DNA from: Balneolales bacterium
Lineage (GTDB): Bacteria > Bacteroidota > Rhodothermia > Balneolales > Cyclonatronaceae
Assembly (NCBI GenBank): GCA_020832405.1
Contig: JAFIET010000042.1
Location: forward strand, 1-33,201
DNA length: 33,201 bases
Direction of reading: 5' to 3'
Below are positions 25,470-33,201 of the stretch, piece by piece. The notes under the pieces were generated by a model. It was not told the origin of the DNA. It worked only from the letters and a program-made list of their open reading frames with translations, and made no database searches. The translations under genes and the position numbers were made by a program. Position 1 is the stretch's first letter; each line of letters begins with the position of its first letter.

Positions 25470-25913
25470 TCAGGCGAAGCCGAACATGCTGAGGCGGTAC
25501 CAGGCCAGCAGCAGCAGAACGATGCCAACGCTGAACATCATATAGCCGCCCTTGCGGATTTGTCCGAGCACGGCCTGTGGACGTTCAAGAATCAGGTTTT
25601 TAAGCTGTTTCCAGCGCAGCAGGATGGAACCCAGGATAAAAAGGACGACCAGCGACCAGACCGAGAAGATCAGCTCAACCCATGAAAAGGGAATGAGGGC
25701 GAGCATCAGGGAGGCTCCGGAAAACAGCATCAGGTAGCGGATGGTTTTGATGAGCAGGGCCGGCCGCTCATCCCGGCGGGCGTGATCGCAGAGGTACTGC
25801 TGAAACGGTGCCGGGCGCGAAAACCAAATCAGGCCGTTCACCAGCAAAATGATGCCAAGCGTGAAATAATAAACCACAAACCAGTTCAGGCTAATCTGAT
25901 GAATGTAGGACAT
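25470..25913 (-). CDS. Hypothetical four-helix membrane protein
   Basis: This is a 147-aa inner-membrane protein with four predicted helices, near residues 10-32, 55-77, 79-101 and 121-142. Short basic loops separate them (RRDERPALLIK, LRWKQLKNLILERPQ). I do not recognise the family. The ATG at 25913 was chosen over an open extension of 15 residues that would add a polar, unrelated start. It lies 83 nt upstream of the glycosyltransferase gene on the same strand and could belong to the same transcript. Confidence 0.65.
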   Translation of the reverse strand: MSYIHQISLNWFVVYYFTLGIILLVNGLIWFSRPAPFQQYLCDHARRDERPALLIKTIRYLMLFSGASLMLALIPFSWVELIFSVWSLVVLFILGSILLRWKQLKNLILERPQAVLGQIRKGGYMMFSVGIVLLLLAWYRLSMFGFA

Positions 25914-26299
25914 AACAAAAATTTGGGAGGGTTTCGGAATGCTGCAAAGATACAGCATTCGGGCTAAATTGTCTTAACCGGTACAAGCAGCGATTTTGTC
26001 TGCGGCCTTACCTCCCTCCCGGGATTCATGCAGAAAGGATGACGCAAAACGCCTTAGCTAAGGGTTGTTTTTTTCAGGACCTGTCCGATCCCTTCAAAAA
26101 TGCGCGCTGCCTGTAAAAAATGCGCATCCCGCAGCGGCTTACAGGCGGTATTTGGTTATGTTTGGGCGCTTTCTAAAAGCTCCCCATTTGATCCTGCAGC
26201 GGCCTGATGATTCTTTTTCGGGCAGGTCAGCAGGCCCCTTTTTATTTCTTAGACCAGGTTGCTGTTACTCAAAATATTCAGCAATTCTCCTTCAATCGT
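25914..26299. other. Divergent intergenic region, membrane protein / DUF5916
   Basis: These 386 bp sit between divergent genes. TATGTTTG at 26157-26164 is a perfect Bacteroidota -7 element on the plus strand, but no TTTG is found at the expected -33 position. A weak CCTGTAA/TTACAGG pairing (26110-26116, 26139-26145) lies just upstream. No credible small gene was found. The open frame running into the DUF5916 gene from 26207 has no protein-like features before 26300. Confidence 0.4.
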
Positions 26300-28576
26300 A
26301 TGATTTTCAAACCGGTTATAACAGCCGCACTCCTGCTTAGCCTGTGCTTTGTATCGGGCACACTTCAGCCTGCACAGGCAGCAGCCGCTGGCTTCGAGGG
26401 TCCTGCCGAAGCAGCTTATCAGACCACCGATGCTGAGCATTCGGCTCGGGAGGCTTCCCCCTATGAAATCCGCGCATACCGGCTGCGGCCCGGCGAAACT
26501 TTCGTTTTGGACGGCATCCCCGACGAAGAATTTTGGAGCCGTGCGGAGCCTGCAACCCATTTTACCATGCAGGAACCGGAAGAAGGCGCAGTGCCCAGCC
26601 ACCGGACCGAAGTATTTGTCGCCTACGATGATGACTACCTGTATATCGCAGCCATGCTGTATGATGATAAGCCGGAGGGCATTCTGGCATTTCAAAAAAG
26701 GCGAAATGCTGCCCTCGGCACCGACGACCGCTTCATGTTTATTCTCGACACCTTCAACAGCCAGCGTACGGCCTACTTTTTTGAAACCAACCCCAACGGC
26801 CTGATGGGCGACGGGCTGCTGACCGTAGGGCAGGGCGTTTCCCTGAACAAATCCTGGAACGGGATCTGGGAAGTGAGAACCCATACCGGCGAGCAGGGCT
26901 GGAGCCTTGAAATCCGCATCCCGTTCAGGTCCCTCGATTTCGACCGGGATTCCGACAGCTGGGGGATTAACTTTCAGCGGACCGTACGCCGTAGCAATGA
27001 AGAAATTTTATGGGCGGGCTGGCAGCGAAATCAGGGCATCTTCCGGCCGGCTGCAGCCGGAAAGCTGACCGGGCTTACAAACCTTTCGCAGGGTCTTGGT
27101 CTGGAAGTGAAACCCTATGTCACCGGAAGCGGAACGCGGCTTAGCCCACAGGGCATGGCTCCGGAGCGCTCGGGAAGCACCGATGCCGGCTTCGACCTGA
27201 GCTACAGCATAACCCCGGGCATACGCGCTTCGCTGACCGTAAACACCGATTTCGCCGAAACAGAGGTGGATCAGCGGCGGATAAACCTCACCCGTTTTCC
27301 GCTGTTTTTCCCGGAGCAGCGGGATTTCTTTCTGGAGGGAGCCGGCATTTTCAGCTTTGCTTCAGCAAGCGGGGTTACGCCTTTTTTCAGCCGCAGGATT
27401 GGTCTGGCTGAAGGCAGGCCCGTACCGGTGAATGCGGGCCTGCGCGTACTCGGGCGCACCGAAAACTACACCCTCGGCCTGTATCAGATCCGCACGGGCG
27501 AAACCTCTGCGGTACCGACCGAAGACTTCACTGCTGCCCGCTACATCCAAAACTTTGGCTCACGAAGCAGCATCGGGCTCATCTACACCCGAAGAAACGC
27601 GCATGACGATCAGAACAGCGGCTTTCACACCTTAGGCGCTGATCTTGGCCTGAACACCTCCCGCTTCCTCACCGATAAAAACCTCGAGTTTGAATCTTTT
27701 TTTCTTTGGCACAATGATCCGCGTGAGGCGTCTGAATCTTCTGATACCGACCGGATGGCCTACGGGTTCAGGATCAACTTCCCGAACTTTCCTTTTTACG
27801 GACACCTGTCATACCGGCAGCTTGGTGAGGCCTACAACCCGGCCCTCGGCTTCACCTCAAGGAACGGATTCCGGCGGATCAATCCGAACATCGGCTATAC
27901 CCGTATTTTTGAGAACAGTGCGCTCGTAAGGTCTGCAAACGTAGCCCTTTCCTACACCTACCTGAGCAACCTGCAGGGCCGGACGGAGCAGTCTAACATT
28001 TGGTTTCAGTTTCTGAACCTTCGGCTGGAAAGCGGCGAGCAGTTTTGGGGGAATGTGGTTCATGAGTATGAATACCTGCCTTTCAGTTTCGATTTGCTGC
28101 GGGACGGCAGGTTCATTATTGAAGAAGGCGCCTATACCAAAAACAGGTTTTTTCTGGGGCTGAGCACGGCATCCTTCCGCAAGATTGTGGTTTATTCCGG
28201 CTTTGCCCGCGAAGACTTCTGGAACGGCACCCGCAATCAGTATGAAGCCTCCGTCACCCTGCGCCCTTACACCGGCATAAACGTGTCAGGCAGCTGGAAC
28301 CGGGACGACATCTCCCTGAAAGCAGGCAGCTTCCATACCGACCTGTTCCGCTTTACCGGAAATTTTGATTTCACCCCGTTCCTGGCCGTTACCTCCATCG
28401 TTCAGTACGACAACATGAGCAGTATGCTTGGCCTGTTCAACCGCCTCCGCTGGACGATACGGCCCGGATCAGACCTGTTTCTGGTGTACACCCGCAACTG
28501 GATTCAGCTCGATGACCGCTTCACCCCAACCGAAACGCAGGGTGCCGTAAAGCTCAACTACACCTACCGCATCTGA
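26300..28576 (+). CDS. CBM9-like / DUF5916 outer-membrane barrel protein
   Basis: This 758-aa exported protein has an N-terminal carbohydrate-binding family 9-like domain fused to a DUF5916 beta-barrel region. The signal peptide (1 to about 28, ending AQA-AAA) fixes the start at 26300. The CBM9-like part (about 55-240) shows LDGIPDEEFWSRAEPATHF, TEVFVAYDDDYLYIAAMLYDD and WSLEIRIPFRSLDF. The DUF5916 signature follows near 320-350 (NTDFAETEVDQRRINLTRF, then FPEQRDFFLEGAGIF). The remainder is aromatic-rich alternating strands ending in YRI. Proteins of this type are frequent in Bacteroidota and are thought to be outer-membrane, but the ligand and activity are unknown. The gene stands alone. Confidence 0.9.
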   Translation: MIFKPVITAALLLSLCFVSGTLQPAQAAAAGFEGPAEAAYQTTDAEHSAREASPYEIRAYRLRPGETFVLDGIPDEEFWSRAEPATHFTMQEPEEGAVPSHRTEVFVAYDDDYLYIAAMLYDDKPEGILAFQKRRNAALGTDDRFMFILDTFNSQRTAYFFETNPNGLMGDGLLTVGQGVSLNKSWNGIWEVRTHTGEQGWSLEIRIPFRSLDFDRDSDSWGINFQRTVRRSNEEILWAGWQRNQGIFRPAAAGKLTGLTNLSQGLGLEVKPYVTGSGTRLSPQGMAPERSGSTDAGFDLSYSITPGIRASLTVNTDFAETEVDQRRINLTRFPLFFPEQRDFFLEGAGIFSFASASGVTPFFSRRIGLAEGRPVPVNAGLRVLGRTENYTLGLYQIRTGETSAVPTEDFTAARYIQNFGSRSSIGLIYTRRNAHDDQNSGFHTLGADLGLNTSRFLTDKNLEFESFFLWHNDPREASESSDTDRMAYGFRINFPNFPFYGHLSYRQLGEAYNPALGFTSRNGFRRINPNIGYTRIFENSALVRSANVALSYTYLSNLQGRTEQSNIWFQFLNLRLESGEQFWGNVVHEYEYLPFSFDLLRDGRFIIEEGAYTKNRFFLGLSTASFRKIVVYSGFAREDFWNGTRNQYEASVTLRPYTGINVSGSWNRDDISLKAGSFHTDLFRFTGNFDFTPFLAVTSIVQYDNMSSMLGLFNRLRWTIRPGSDLFLVYTRNWIQLDDRFTPTETQGAVKLNYTYRI

Positions 28577-28918
28577 AGGGATAACGTACCGGGAGAAAGC
28601 AGTCCGCTCGTGATAAAGGGGGGGGGAATCGCACACAGAAACACAGGGTAATCAGCCGGGACCAAATCAGCTCTGATTTAGAACCGGTTTACATGAAGCT
28701 GATTCGGGAAGTACCTATATTAACACTACACGACTGTTTCAGGGTTTTGATGCTTTAAGATGCGGTGACCGGAAAAAGCCCGATCCCGGTATAATCCGCA
28801 GGCTTGATGCAAGCGAAATCATACAGCTTGTGCTTTTCCTGCCGCTGTACACAACCGGCGTAATTTGTGCTCAGTGGCCAAACAGACTGTTAATTCAATA
28901 CTGAAAAATTTTTCCATT
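28577..28918. other. Intergenic region before acylphosphatase
   Basis: These 342 bp have no credible gene. They include a run of nine G residues followed by AATCGC (28618-28632), which recurs at 29455-29464, and a small near-palindrome AAATCAG-ct-CTGATTT. No rho-independent terminator is recognised after the DUF5916 gene and no convincing promoter pair before the acylphosphatase gene. Confidence 0.45.
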
Positions 28919-29215
28919 ATGAACAAAGAGATCAGCTCAGCCACAGCTGCACGCGTGAAAGTTGAGGGGCGGGTTCAGGGTGTGGGTTTCCGGTACTTTG
29001 TGTACCGCTTTGCAAAACGTAACGACATCACCGGATGGGTGCGCAACCTCGACGACGGCTCAGTAGAGGCACACTTTGAGGGTCCGGAAAATAAGGTAAG
29101 CCAGCTCATTCAGCTTTGCCACGAAGGTCCGGTGGGCTCGAACGTCAAAAAAGTTACCATCAGTGAGGAGGAACCGGCCAACCGCTGGGACAGCTTCAAT
29201 TTCCGATACGAATAA
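28919..29215 (+). CDS. acyP: Acylphosphatase
   Basis: This 98-aa acylphosphatase hydrolyses carboxyl-phosphate bonds such as acetyl or glyceroyl phosphates. The alpha/beta sandwich signature VEGRVQGVGFRYFVYRFA holds the phosphate-binding loop with catalytic Arg25. GWVRNLDDGSVEAHFEG supplies catalytic Asn43. Length and both motifs are normal. The ATG at 28919 is chosen because the 18 upstream open codons add no homologous sequence. The start is preceded by an A/T-rich leader and no Shine-Dalgarno. A small membrane protein gene follows after 19 nt. Confidence 0.95.
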   Translation: MNKEISSATAARVKVEGRVQGVGFRYFVYRFAKRNDITGWVRNLDDGSVEAHFEGPENKVSQLIQLCHEGPVGSNVKKVTISEEEPANRWDSFNFRYE

Positions 29216-29234
29216 AAAATCTCAGGCCAGACTT

Positions 29235-29450
29235 ATGACCCGCAAAATCAAATTTTATATGATCCTGGCAACGGGCATCATTGTGCTGCTTGTTGGCATC
29301 ATCAGCTTTCTCACGAGTTACGGCGATACCAACTTCGGGGGCATTGTACAGCAGGTAACGGCCGTGATTGTGATCCTTGGCGGCATTGTGAACCTGCTCG
29401 TTGCCGCACACCTGAAGAAAGAAATGGAAATGAGCAAAAAGGAAGAGTAG
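29235..29450 (+). CDS. Small two-helix membrane protein
   Basis: This 71-aa protein has two hydrophobic segments (about residues 7-25 and 36-54), a basic start MTRKIK and a charged C-terminus KKEMEMSKKEE, suggesting both ends in the cytoplasm. It is 19 nt after the acylphosphatase stop and is probably co-transcribed. I do not recognise the family. The ATG at 29235 excludes 24 upstream residues that would overlap acyP. Confidence 0.7.
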   Translation: MTRKIKFYMILATGIIVLLVGIISFLTSYGDTNFGGIVQQVTAVIVILGGIVNLLVAAHLKKEMEMSKKEE

Positions 29451-29454
29451 GAAA

Positions 29455-29589
29455 GGGGAATCGCCGTTTTCAATCGGAGCCGAGCTCTACTATTGGCGGG
29501 TAACTACAACAACCCCGGGGATTGGCACCCTTTTTTGAAAGTTATCGAAAATCGGGATTTTACCGTTTATATCCCATACGCGATTCCCC
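29455..29589. repeat. GGGGAATCGC inverted pair
   Basis: GGGGAATCGC at 29455-29464 is the exact inverse of GCGATTCCCC at 29580-29589, and a third copy lies at 28623-28632 after the DUF5916 gene. The 115-nt interval has no coding potential. It could be a decayed repeat or a weak long-range stem. Confidence 0.4.
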
Positions 29590-29684
29590 CTCCCGCAGCG
29601 TTATCGCCGCTGTAAACCGGCCGTTTGCCTGAGGTTTCTTGCAGCTGCCGGAACTCCCCCTCACCTCATCTCCCAATCCACTTT

Positions 29685-30182
29685 ATGAAAGTTACCTTAC
29701 GATCTTTTTTGGTTGCCGCCTTCCTGCTGCTGTACGCTGGCGTTGAGCTGGCCGCTGCACAGTCATGGCTGCGCAGCCGCTACTCCGAAATCACCCCATC
29801 CGGACCCGTCGGCATTTCCATCTCCGTGAGCAGCAACCCCTACCTCGGGATGGATTTCTTCCTGAACGAGCGGTTCAGCCTGTCAGCCGCCGCACACTAC
29901 GCCGGCTTCTTTAACGAAGACAACGACGCCGTAAGCTACCGGGCAGGGCTACGGGGCTACAGCAATGTGAGTGCCGGTACCCAAACCTATCTCGGCATTC
30001 AGTACATCCGCGACAGCTTCGCAGATGCCGACGCCCGCGACAGCATCTCCCCGCTCATCGGCTTTCAGCAGCGCATGAGTCCGCGCTTCGAGATGTTCGG
30101 CGAGCTCGCCCTGCAGATCTCACTCAGCGATTCCTTCGTGAGCCTCGACCCGACCTCCGTGGGCGTACGCTACCGGTTCTAA
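29685..30182 (+). CDS. Putative outer-membrane beta-barrel protein
   Basis: This 165-aa protein has a clear signal peptide (MKVTLRSFLVAAFLLLYAGVELAAAQS, cut near residue 26). About 140 residues of alternating polar and hydrophobic strands follow, ending in VGVRYRF with C-terminal Phe, the usual outer-membrane barrel ending. Size and strand number fit a small eight-stranded barrel of the OmpA/OmpX-like type. No binding motif or OmpA-like peptidoglycan domain is present. The start at 29685 is placed at the signal peptide; 20 upstream open codons are Pro/Ser-rich and unlikely. The next gene begins 20 nt downstream. Confidence 0.75.
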   Translation: MKVTLRSFLVAAFLLLYAGVELAAAQSWLRSRYSEITPSGPVGISISVSSNPYLGMDFFLNERFSLSAAAHYAGFFNEDNDAVSYRAGLRGYSNVSAGTQTYLGIQYIRDSFADADARDSISPLIGFQQRMSPRFEMFGELALQISLSDSFVSLDPTSVGVRYRF

Positions 30183-30202
30183 TCCCGACCTGATTCCTGT
30201 TC

Positions 30203-31039
30203 ATGCCTAAACTCAGCGCCATTTACACCATCATCCTCACCCTCGGTGGGCTGTACGTGGCCCTTGCGCTGCTGCTGTTCCTGTTTCAGGAGCGGCTCAT
30301 TTTTCTGCCCTCAAGGCCGGTCCCCTTCACCCCGGAGGTGGCCGGCCTTTCTTATTCCGAACACTTCTTCCCCACCGAAAACGGCCTGATGCTGCATGGC
30401 TGGTGGGTTTATCACGAGGGGGATGACGCCCTGAGCCGGCCTGCCATCCTGTTTTGCCACGGCAATGCGGGCAATATCGCCAACCGCATCCCGCTGCTCG
30501 AAATCTTTCACGGGTTGGGCTACAACATTTTCATCTTCGACTATCAGGGCTACGGCAAAAGTGAGGGCCGCCCCGGCGAGCGTCAGATTCTGGCCGACGG
30601 TATAGCCGCCTTCGACTTCATGACCGGGGAGCTGGGCGTAGCCCGCGACCGCATCCTGCCGCTGGGCCGCAGCATGGGCGGACCGGTAGCTGCGTGGGTC
30701 GCCATCAACCGAAACACGACCGCACTTGCGCTGGAATCGACCTTTACCAGCATCCCCGACATCGCCCGAAAAACCTATCCCATCTTTCCGGTCGGGCTGC
30801 TGGCGCGGGTAAAGCTTCCCACCCGCGATTTCGTAAAGCAGTTCGAAGGCCCCGTGCTTGTGGCACACAGCCCCGGCGACATGCTCATCCCCTACGAAAT
30901 GGGGCGCATCATATATGAAACCGCCCCGGGCCAAAGCTACTGGCTCGAGCTTGCCGGCAACCACAACGACGGTCACATTGCGACGGGTCCGGCCTTCGGG
31001 CAGGGATATCAGGCCTTTATCGACCGGTACTTCCCCTGA
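30203..31039 (+). CDS. Membrane-anchored alpha/beta hydrolase
   Basis: This 278-aa serine hydrolase resembles the BEM46/ABHD13/YfhR group. An N-terminal membrane anchor (about 6-28) precedes the alpha/beta fold. The oxyanion loop is HGNAGN (86-91), the nucleophile elbow is GRSMGG with Ser157, and the acid and base are Asp226 (HSPGDMLIP) and His254 (AGNHND). All three catalytic residues are in the expected order. Substrate unknown; such proteins are usually esterases or lipases of membrane-near substrates. It follows the barrel protein gene by 20 nt and is likely co-transcribed. Confidence 0.9.
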   Translation: MPKLSAIYTIILTLGGLYVALALLLFLFQERLIFLPSRPVPFTPEVAGLSYSEHFFPTENGLMLHGWWVYHEGDDALSRPAILFCHGNAGNIANRIPLLEIFHGLGYNIFIFDYQGYGKSEGRPGERQILADGIAAFDFMTGELGVARDRILPLGRSMGGPVAAWVAINRNTTALALESTFTSIPDIARKTYPIFPVGLLARVKLPTRDFVKQFEGPVLVAHSPGDMLIPYEMGRIIYETAPGQSYWLELAGNHNDGHIATGPAFGQGYQAFIDRYFP

Positions 31040-31095
31040 ATCAGCTCCCGCTGCCAGTCTTTCCTATTTTTGACGCGGCAGTATTTTTTTGACTA

Positions 31096-31127
31096 TTTTG
31101 GGCACCCTTCAAAGAGTAGTATTTTTC
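31096..31127 (+). promoter_or_regulatory. Putative Bacteroidota-type promoter of the DUF3891 gene
   Basis: TTTTG (31096-31100) is followed after 19 nt by TATTTTTC (31120-31127), matching TTTG-N19-TAnnTTTG except for the last base. The ATG at 31152 would then have a leader of about 18-20 nt. This supports that start over the open frame that begins at 31089, inside the promoter. Confidence 0.4.
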
Positions 31128-31151
31128 AAAAAACCATCCGAAATCTTTAGC

Positions 31152-31922
31152 ATGATTGTCCGCAATTCCGCCGCAGAAACGGCCCTTTGCATCACACAGC
31201 TGCACCACAGCAACATGACCGGAGCACTTGCTCAGGCCTGGAAAGGCGGGAACGGCATCCCGGAGGTGCCGGAGCCGCGGCATCTTGTTGTACAGGCGGC
31301 CATGTTGCACGACCTCGGATGGCTCGACTGGGAAGGTCAGCCGGACACCGGTACCGAAGGGCATCCCCATGATTTTCTGGACATGCCGAAAGAGCACCAC
31401 CTCAGTATCTGGAAAAGCGGCTTTGATGACGCGCGGAATTTTCATCCGCTGGCGGGCTTGCTCGTACTACGGCACAACACGACCCTTGCCCGAAGCGGCA
31501 GCAGCGCCGGCGACTCGCCCGAGCTTGCCGCTTTTTTCAGCTGGGTGAAGCGGCAGGACAAACGGCTCGAAGCAAAACTGCTGGCCGATCATGCCTTACC
31601 CGGCCTCAGCCCGGAAGTCCTGCGGGACATGAACACCTTCATCCTGCTCACCGATTACATCAGCCTGCGCATGTGCATGGGCCCCGAAAAGGAAAGTCCG
31701 TTTGGTCCGCCGCCCGCTTACCGCGACCTAAGGCTCAGCATGGAGCCGGACCCGAAGCTGCCCGAAACCTTTCGCATCCACCCCTGGCCCTTTAGCGGCG
31801 ACCGTTTCAGCTGGCAGGCCGGCGCGTGGCGGCATCCCCGAAACATCCCCTTCGGAGAGCTTGGCCCCGAACACAAATTGCAAATCGACATGCAGCTGCT
31901 GCCGGCAGAGCAGCAGCACTAA
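31152..31922 (+). CDS. DUF3891 family protein with HD-like residue pattern
   Basis: This 256-aa soluble protein is of the DUF3891 family, starting in the usual way with MIVRNS. Function is not established. Conserved-looking polar residues fall in the order QLHHSN (His18-His19), MLHDLGW (His53-Asp54), FHPLAG (His98), LRHN (His108) and LLTDYIS (Asp168). This is the H...HD...D spacing of HD-superfamily metal-dependent phosphohydrolases, so a metal-dependent hydrolase is plausible, though inferred from pattern only. A C-terminal region rich in Pro and Trp (FRIHPWPFSGDRFSWQAG) follows. The frame is open 21 codons upstream, but the promoter and family start favour 31152. Confidence 0.8.
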   Translation: MIVRNSAAETALCITQLHHSNMTGALAQAWKGGNGIPEVPEPRHLVVQAAMLHDLGWLDWEGQPDTGTEGHPHDFLDMPKEHHLSIWKSGFDDARNFHPLAGLLVLRHNTTLARSGSSAGDSPELAAFFSWVKRQDKRLEAKLLADHALPGLSPEVLRDMNTFILLTDYISLRMCMGPEKESPFGPPPAYRDLRLSMEPDPKLPETFRIHPWPFSGDRFSWQAGAWRHPRNIPFGELGPEHKLQIDMQLLPAEQQH

Positions 31923-31992
31923 TTTTATTTTTAGGGTGATGTGTCCCCTGCCCTAACCCGCTTTTTCCCATTCCAAACCCCGGACCGAACAC

Positions 31993-32736
31993 ATGAACCA
32001 TTTTATCATTACCGGCGCCTCACGCGGTATCGGACGCTCCCTTGCCGTTGCCCTTGCCGGCCCCGGCACAACGCTACATCTTACCGCAAGAGGGGACCTC
32101 GGCGAACTGCTCGAGACCGTTTCCAAACGAGGCGCTGCGGCACACGCCTGGCAATTTGACCTCGCCCGCACCGACGGCATCACCCTGCTCACAGAGGAAA
32201 TTTTTGCCAACATCAATAAGGATGAAGCCGGCCTCATCGCCCTGGTGAACAATGCCGGCATGCTGCAGCCGATTGGCCCCATAGGCAAGCACGATACAGA
32301 CCAATACCGGCAAAATCTCGAGGTCAATTTCGTAGCTCCTGCCCTGCTCATGCACGAATTTGTGAAACGCACCGCAAATTTCAGCGGTGAGCTTCGGGTG
32401 CTGAATGTTTCAAGCGGCGCCTCAAAAAATGCCTATCACGGCTGGAGCCACTACTGCAGCACCAAAGCTGGCCTCGATATGCTCACCGACTGCCTGCATC
32501 TCGAGCACAGGGCGCGCATCAAAACCTTCGGCTTCAACCCCGGCCGCACCGACACAAAGATGCAGGATGAAATCAGAGAGCAGTCGCCCGAAGATTTTCA
32601 GTACGTGCAAAGCTTCATCGACGCCAAGACACAAGGCAAACTCAACAGCCCCGAAACCATTGCCGAAATGATGAAAATTGTACTGCTCGAAGACCGCTTC
32701 GAGCCGGGACGGATGGTGAGCACGCGGGATTTTTGA
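31993..32736 (+). CDS. Short-chain dehydrogenase, sepiapterin/benzil reductase-like
   Basis: This 247-aa NAD(P)-dependent oxidoreductase of the classical SDR family has cofactor loop TGASRGIG (7-14), the NNAG motif at 86-89 and an active site of Ser140/141 with Tyr154 and Lys158 (GWSHYCSTKAG). The 'WS.YC.TKAGLDM' context is typical of the sepiapterin-reductase/YueD (benzil reductase) branch, which reduces bulky dicarbonyls with NADPH. Arg11 after the glycine loop fits NADPH preference. The physiological substrate is unknown. It follows the DUF3891 gene by 70 nt and is the last gene of the plus-strand block. Confidence 0.92.
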   Translation: MNHFIITGASRGIGRSLAVALAGPGTTLHLTARGDLGELLETVSKRGAAAHAWQFDLARTDGITLLTEEIFANINKDEAGLIALVNNAGMLQPIGPIGKHDTDQYRQNLEVNFVAPALLMHEFVKRTANFSGELRVLNVSSGASKNAYHGWSHYCSTKAGLDMLTDCLHLEHRARIKTFGFNPGRTDTKMQDEIREQSPEDFQYVQSFIDAKTQGKLNSPETIAEMMKIVLLEDRFEPGRMVSTRDF

Positions 32737-32785
32737 AGAGGGGGGGGAATAGAACATTCGATTCTTAGATTGATTTATAAATAAT

Positions 32786-33106
32786 CTATCTAATTACTTT
32801 GACTACTTTCCAGCCCCACCTCTCTTTTTTGGAATCATAACTTGCGATAACTACTGAACTTATCACCTGTCCATTTTCCAATCCTTCTTTTTGAATTAAT
32901 GATGCATCAATAAATGCATTAGATTTATCATCGCCTCTTAAAAAACCAAAACTCTGACCTTCATTAATACTTATGCTTCCAGATACCAATCTCAGAATTT
33001 CATTATGAGGTGTCTTTGTTGTTTTTTGAAGTTGAAATAGCTTGTGCGGAGCTTTGCCGTCTACGGGTTTTTGTAGTTTTACACTAAGGGTATCACCAAC
33101 TTCCAA
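32786..33106 (-). CDS. Hypothetical protein, AT-rich, probably truncated or frameshifted
   Basis: This 106-codon frame has no family I recognise. It reads as a charged, beta-rich protein (MEVGDTLSVKLQKPVDGK at the start, SFGFLRGDDKSNAFIDASLI in the middle, WGWKVVKVIR at the end). The only start-like codon is TTG at 33106, and sensible residues continue upstream in the same frame until TAG at 33158-33160. That stop lies in a six-G run, and moving one base restores an open frame to the window edge. The true gene is therefore probably longer and interrupted, or the assembly is one G short. Its AT-rich composition contrasts with the GC-rich block to its left, suggesting foreign origin. Confidence 0.5.
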   Translation of the reverse strand: MEVGDTLSVKLQKPVDGKAPHKLFQLQKTTKTPHNEILRLVSGSISINEGQSFGFLRGDDKSNAFIDASLIQKEGLENGQVISSVVIASYDSKKERWGWKVVKVIR

Positions 33107-33201
33107 CTTTATTGATTTAGAAAACTTTGAGTACCCGGTTTCTTTTTTGTATCCCCCCTACCAACCGCATCTTTACCTGTGGTGTATTTTGGGGTTAGCT
33201 T

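Noticed and set aside
23926-25913. A complete polysaccharide biosynthesis locus
   Set aside because: Only one sugar transferase, one glycosyltransferase and an unassigned membrane protein are present. There is no flippase, polymerase or nucleotide-sugar enzyme, so no pathway can be claimed.

Overview
The window looks like a chromosomal segment of a GC-rich Gram-negative bacterium of the Bacteroidota/Rhodothermota-Balneolota side of the tree. The evidence is a TonB-dependent receptor with a carboxypeptidase-like N-terminal domain followed by a DUF4249 lipoprotein, a CBM9/DUF5916 barrel protein, a ligase-associated exonuclease/ligase pair, and a general lack of Shine-Dalgarno sequences. A proteolytic, halophilic or alkaliphilic Balneolota would fit, but that is inference and no rRNA or other phylogenetic marker is present. 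There are no tRNA or rRNA genes, phage genes, transposases or CRISPR arrays.

Layout. 1-387: short tandem repeats, an interspersed inverted repeat and a terminator. 388-6115 (minus strand): K+-independent H+-pyrophosphatase (hppA), a small lipoprotein, and a nfeD-floA membrane-organisation pair. 6491-9785 (plus): TonB-dependent receptor plus DUF4249 lipoprotein, closed by a bidirectional terminator shared with purL. 9994-13034 (minus): purL and a HAD phosphatase. 13241-15326 (plus): two overlapping bacterial PH-domain membrane proteins (ydbS/ydbT-like). 15397-15606: a non-coding inverted-repeat element. 15664-20239 (minus): a tricorn-like protease followed by a dicarboxylate/amino-acid symporter. 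20351-21129: a small, AT-richer type II toxin-antitoxin operon nested in a repeat. 21150-25913 (minus): ATP-dependent DNA ligase and its MBL-fold exonuclease, a sugar transferase, a family 2 glycosyltransferase and a small membrane protein. 26300-32736 (plus): CBM9/DUF5916 barrel protein, acylphosphatase, small membrane protein, outer-membrane barrel, alpha/beta hydrolase, DUF3891 protein and a short-chain dehydrogenase. 32786-33201 (minus): an AT-rich hypothetical gene with an apparent frameshift at the window edge.

How the genes fit together. Envelope biology dominates: ion energetics (hppA), membrane microdomains (floA/nfeD), PH-domain proteins, nutrient receptor, outer-membrane barrels and polysaccharide assembly. 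The tricorn-like protease and the symporter suggest peptide and amino-acid use. In Bacillus, homologues of both floA/nfeD and ydbST belong to the sigma-W envelope-stress regulon, so their closeness here is suggestive.

Most of the region is ordinary core genome. The points worth a second look are the repeat-embedded toxin-antitoxin locus beside an apparently shortened exonuclease-ligase cluster, the IR element at 15397-15606, the inverted repeats in front of ydbST, the altered sodium-site motif in the symporter, the HD-like residue pattern in DUF3891, and the frameshift at the right edge. I did not find a convincing wholly new system.
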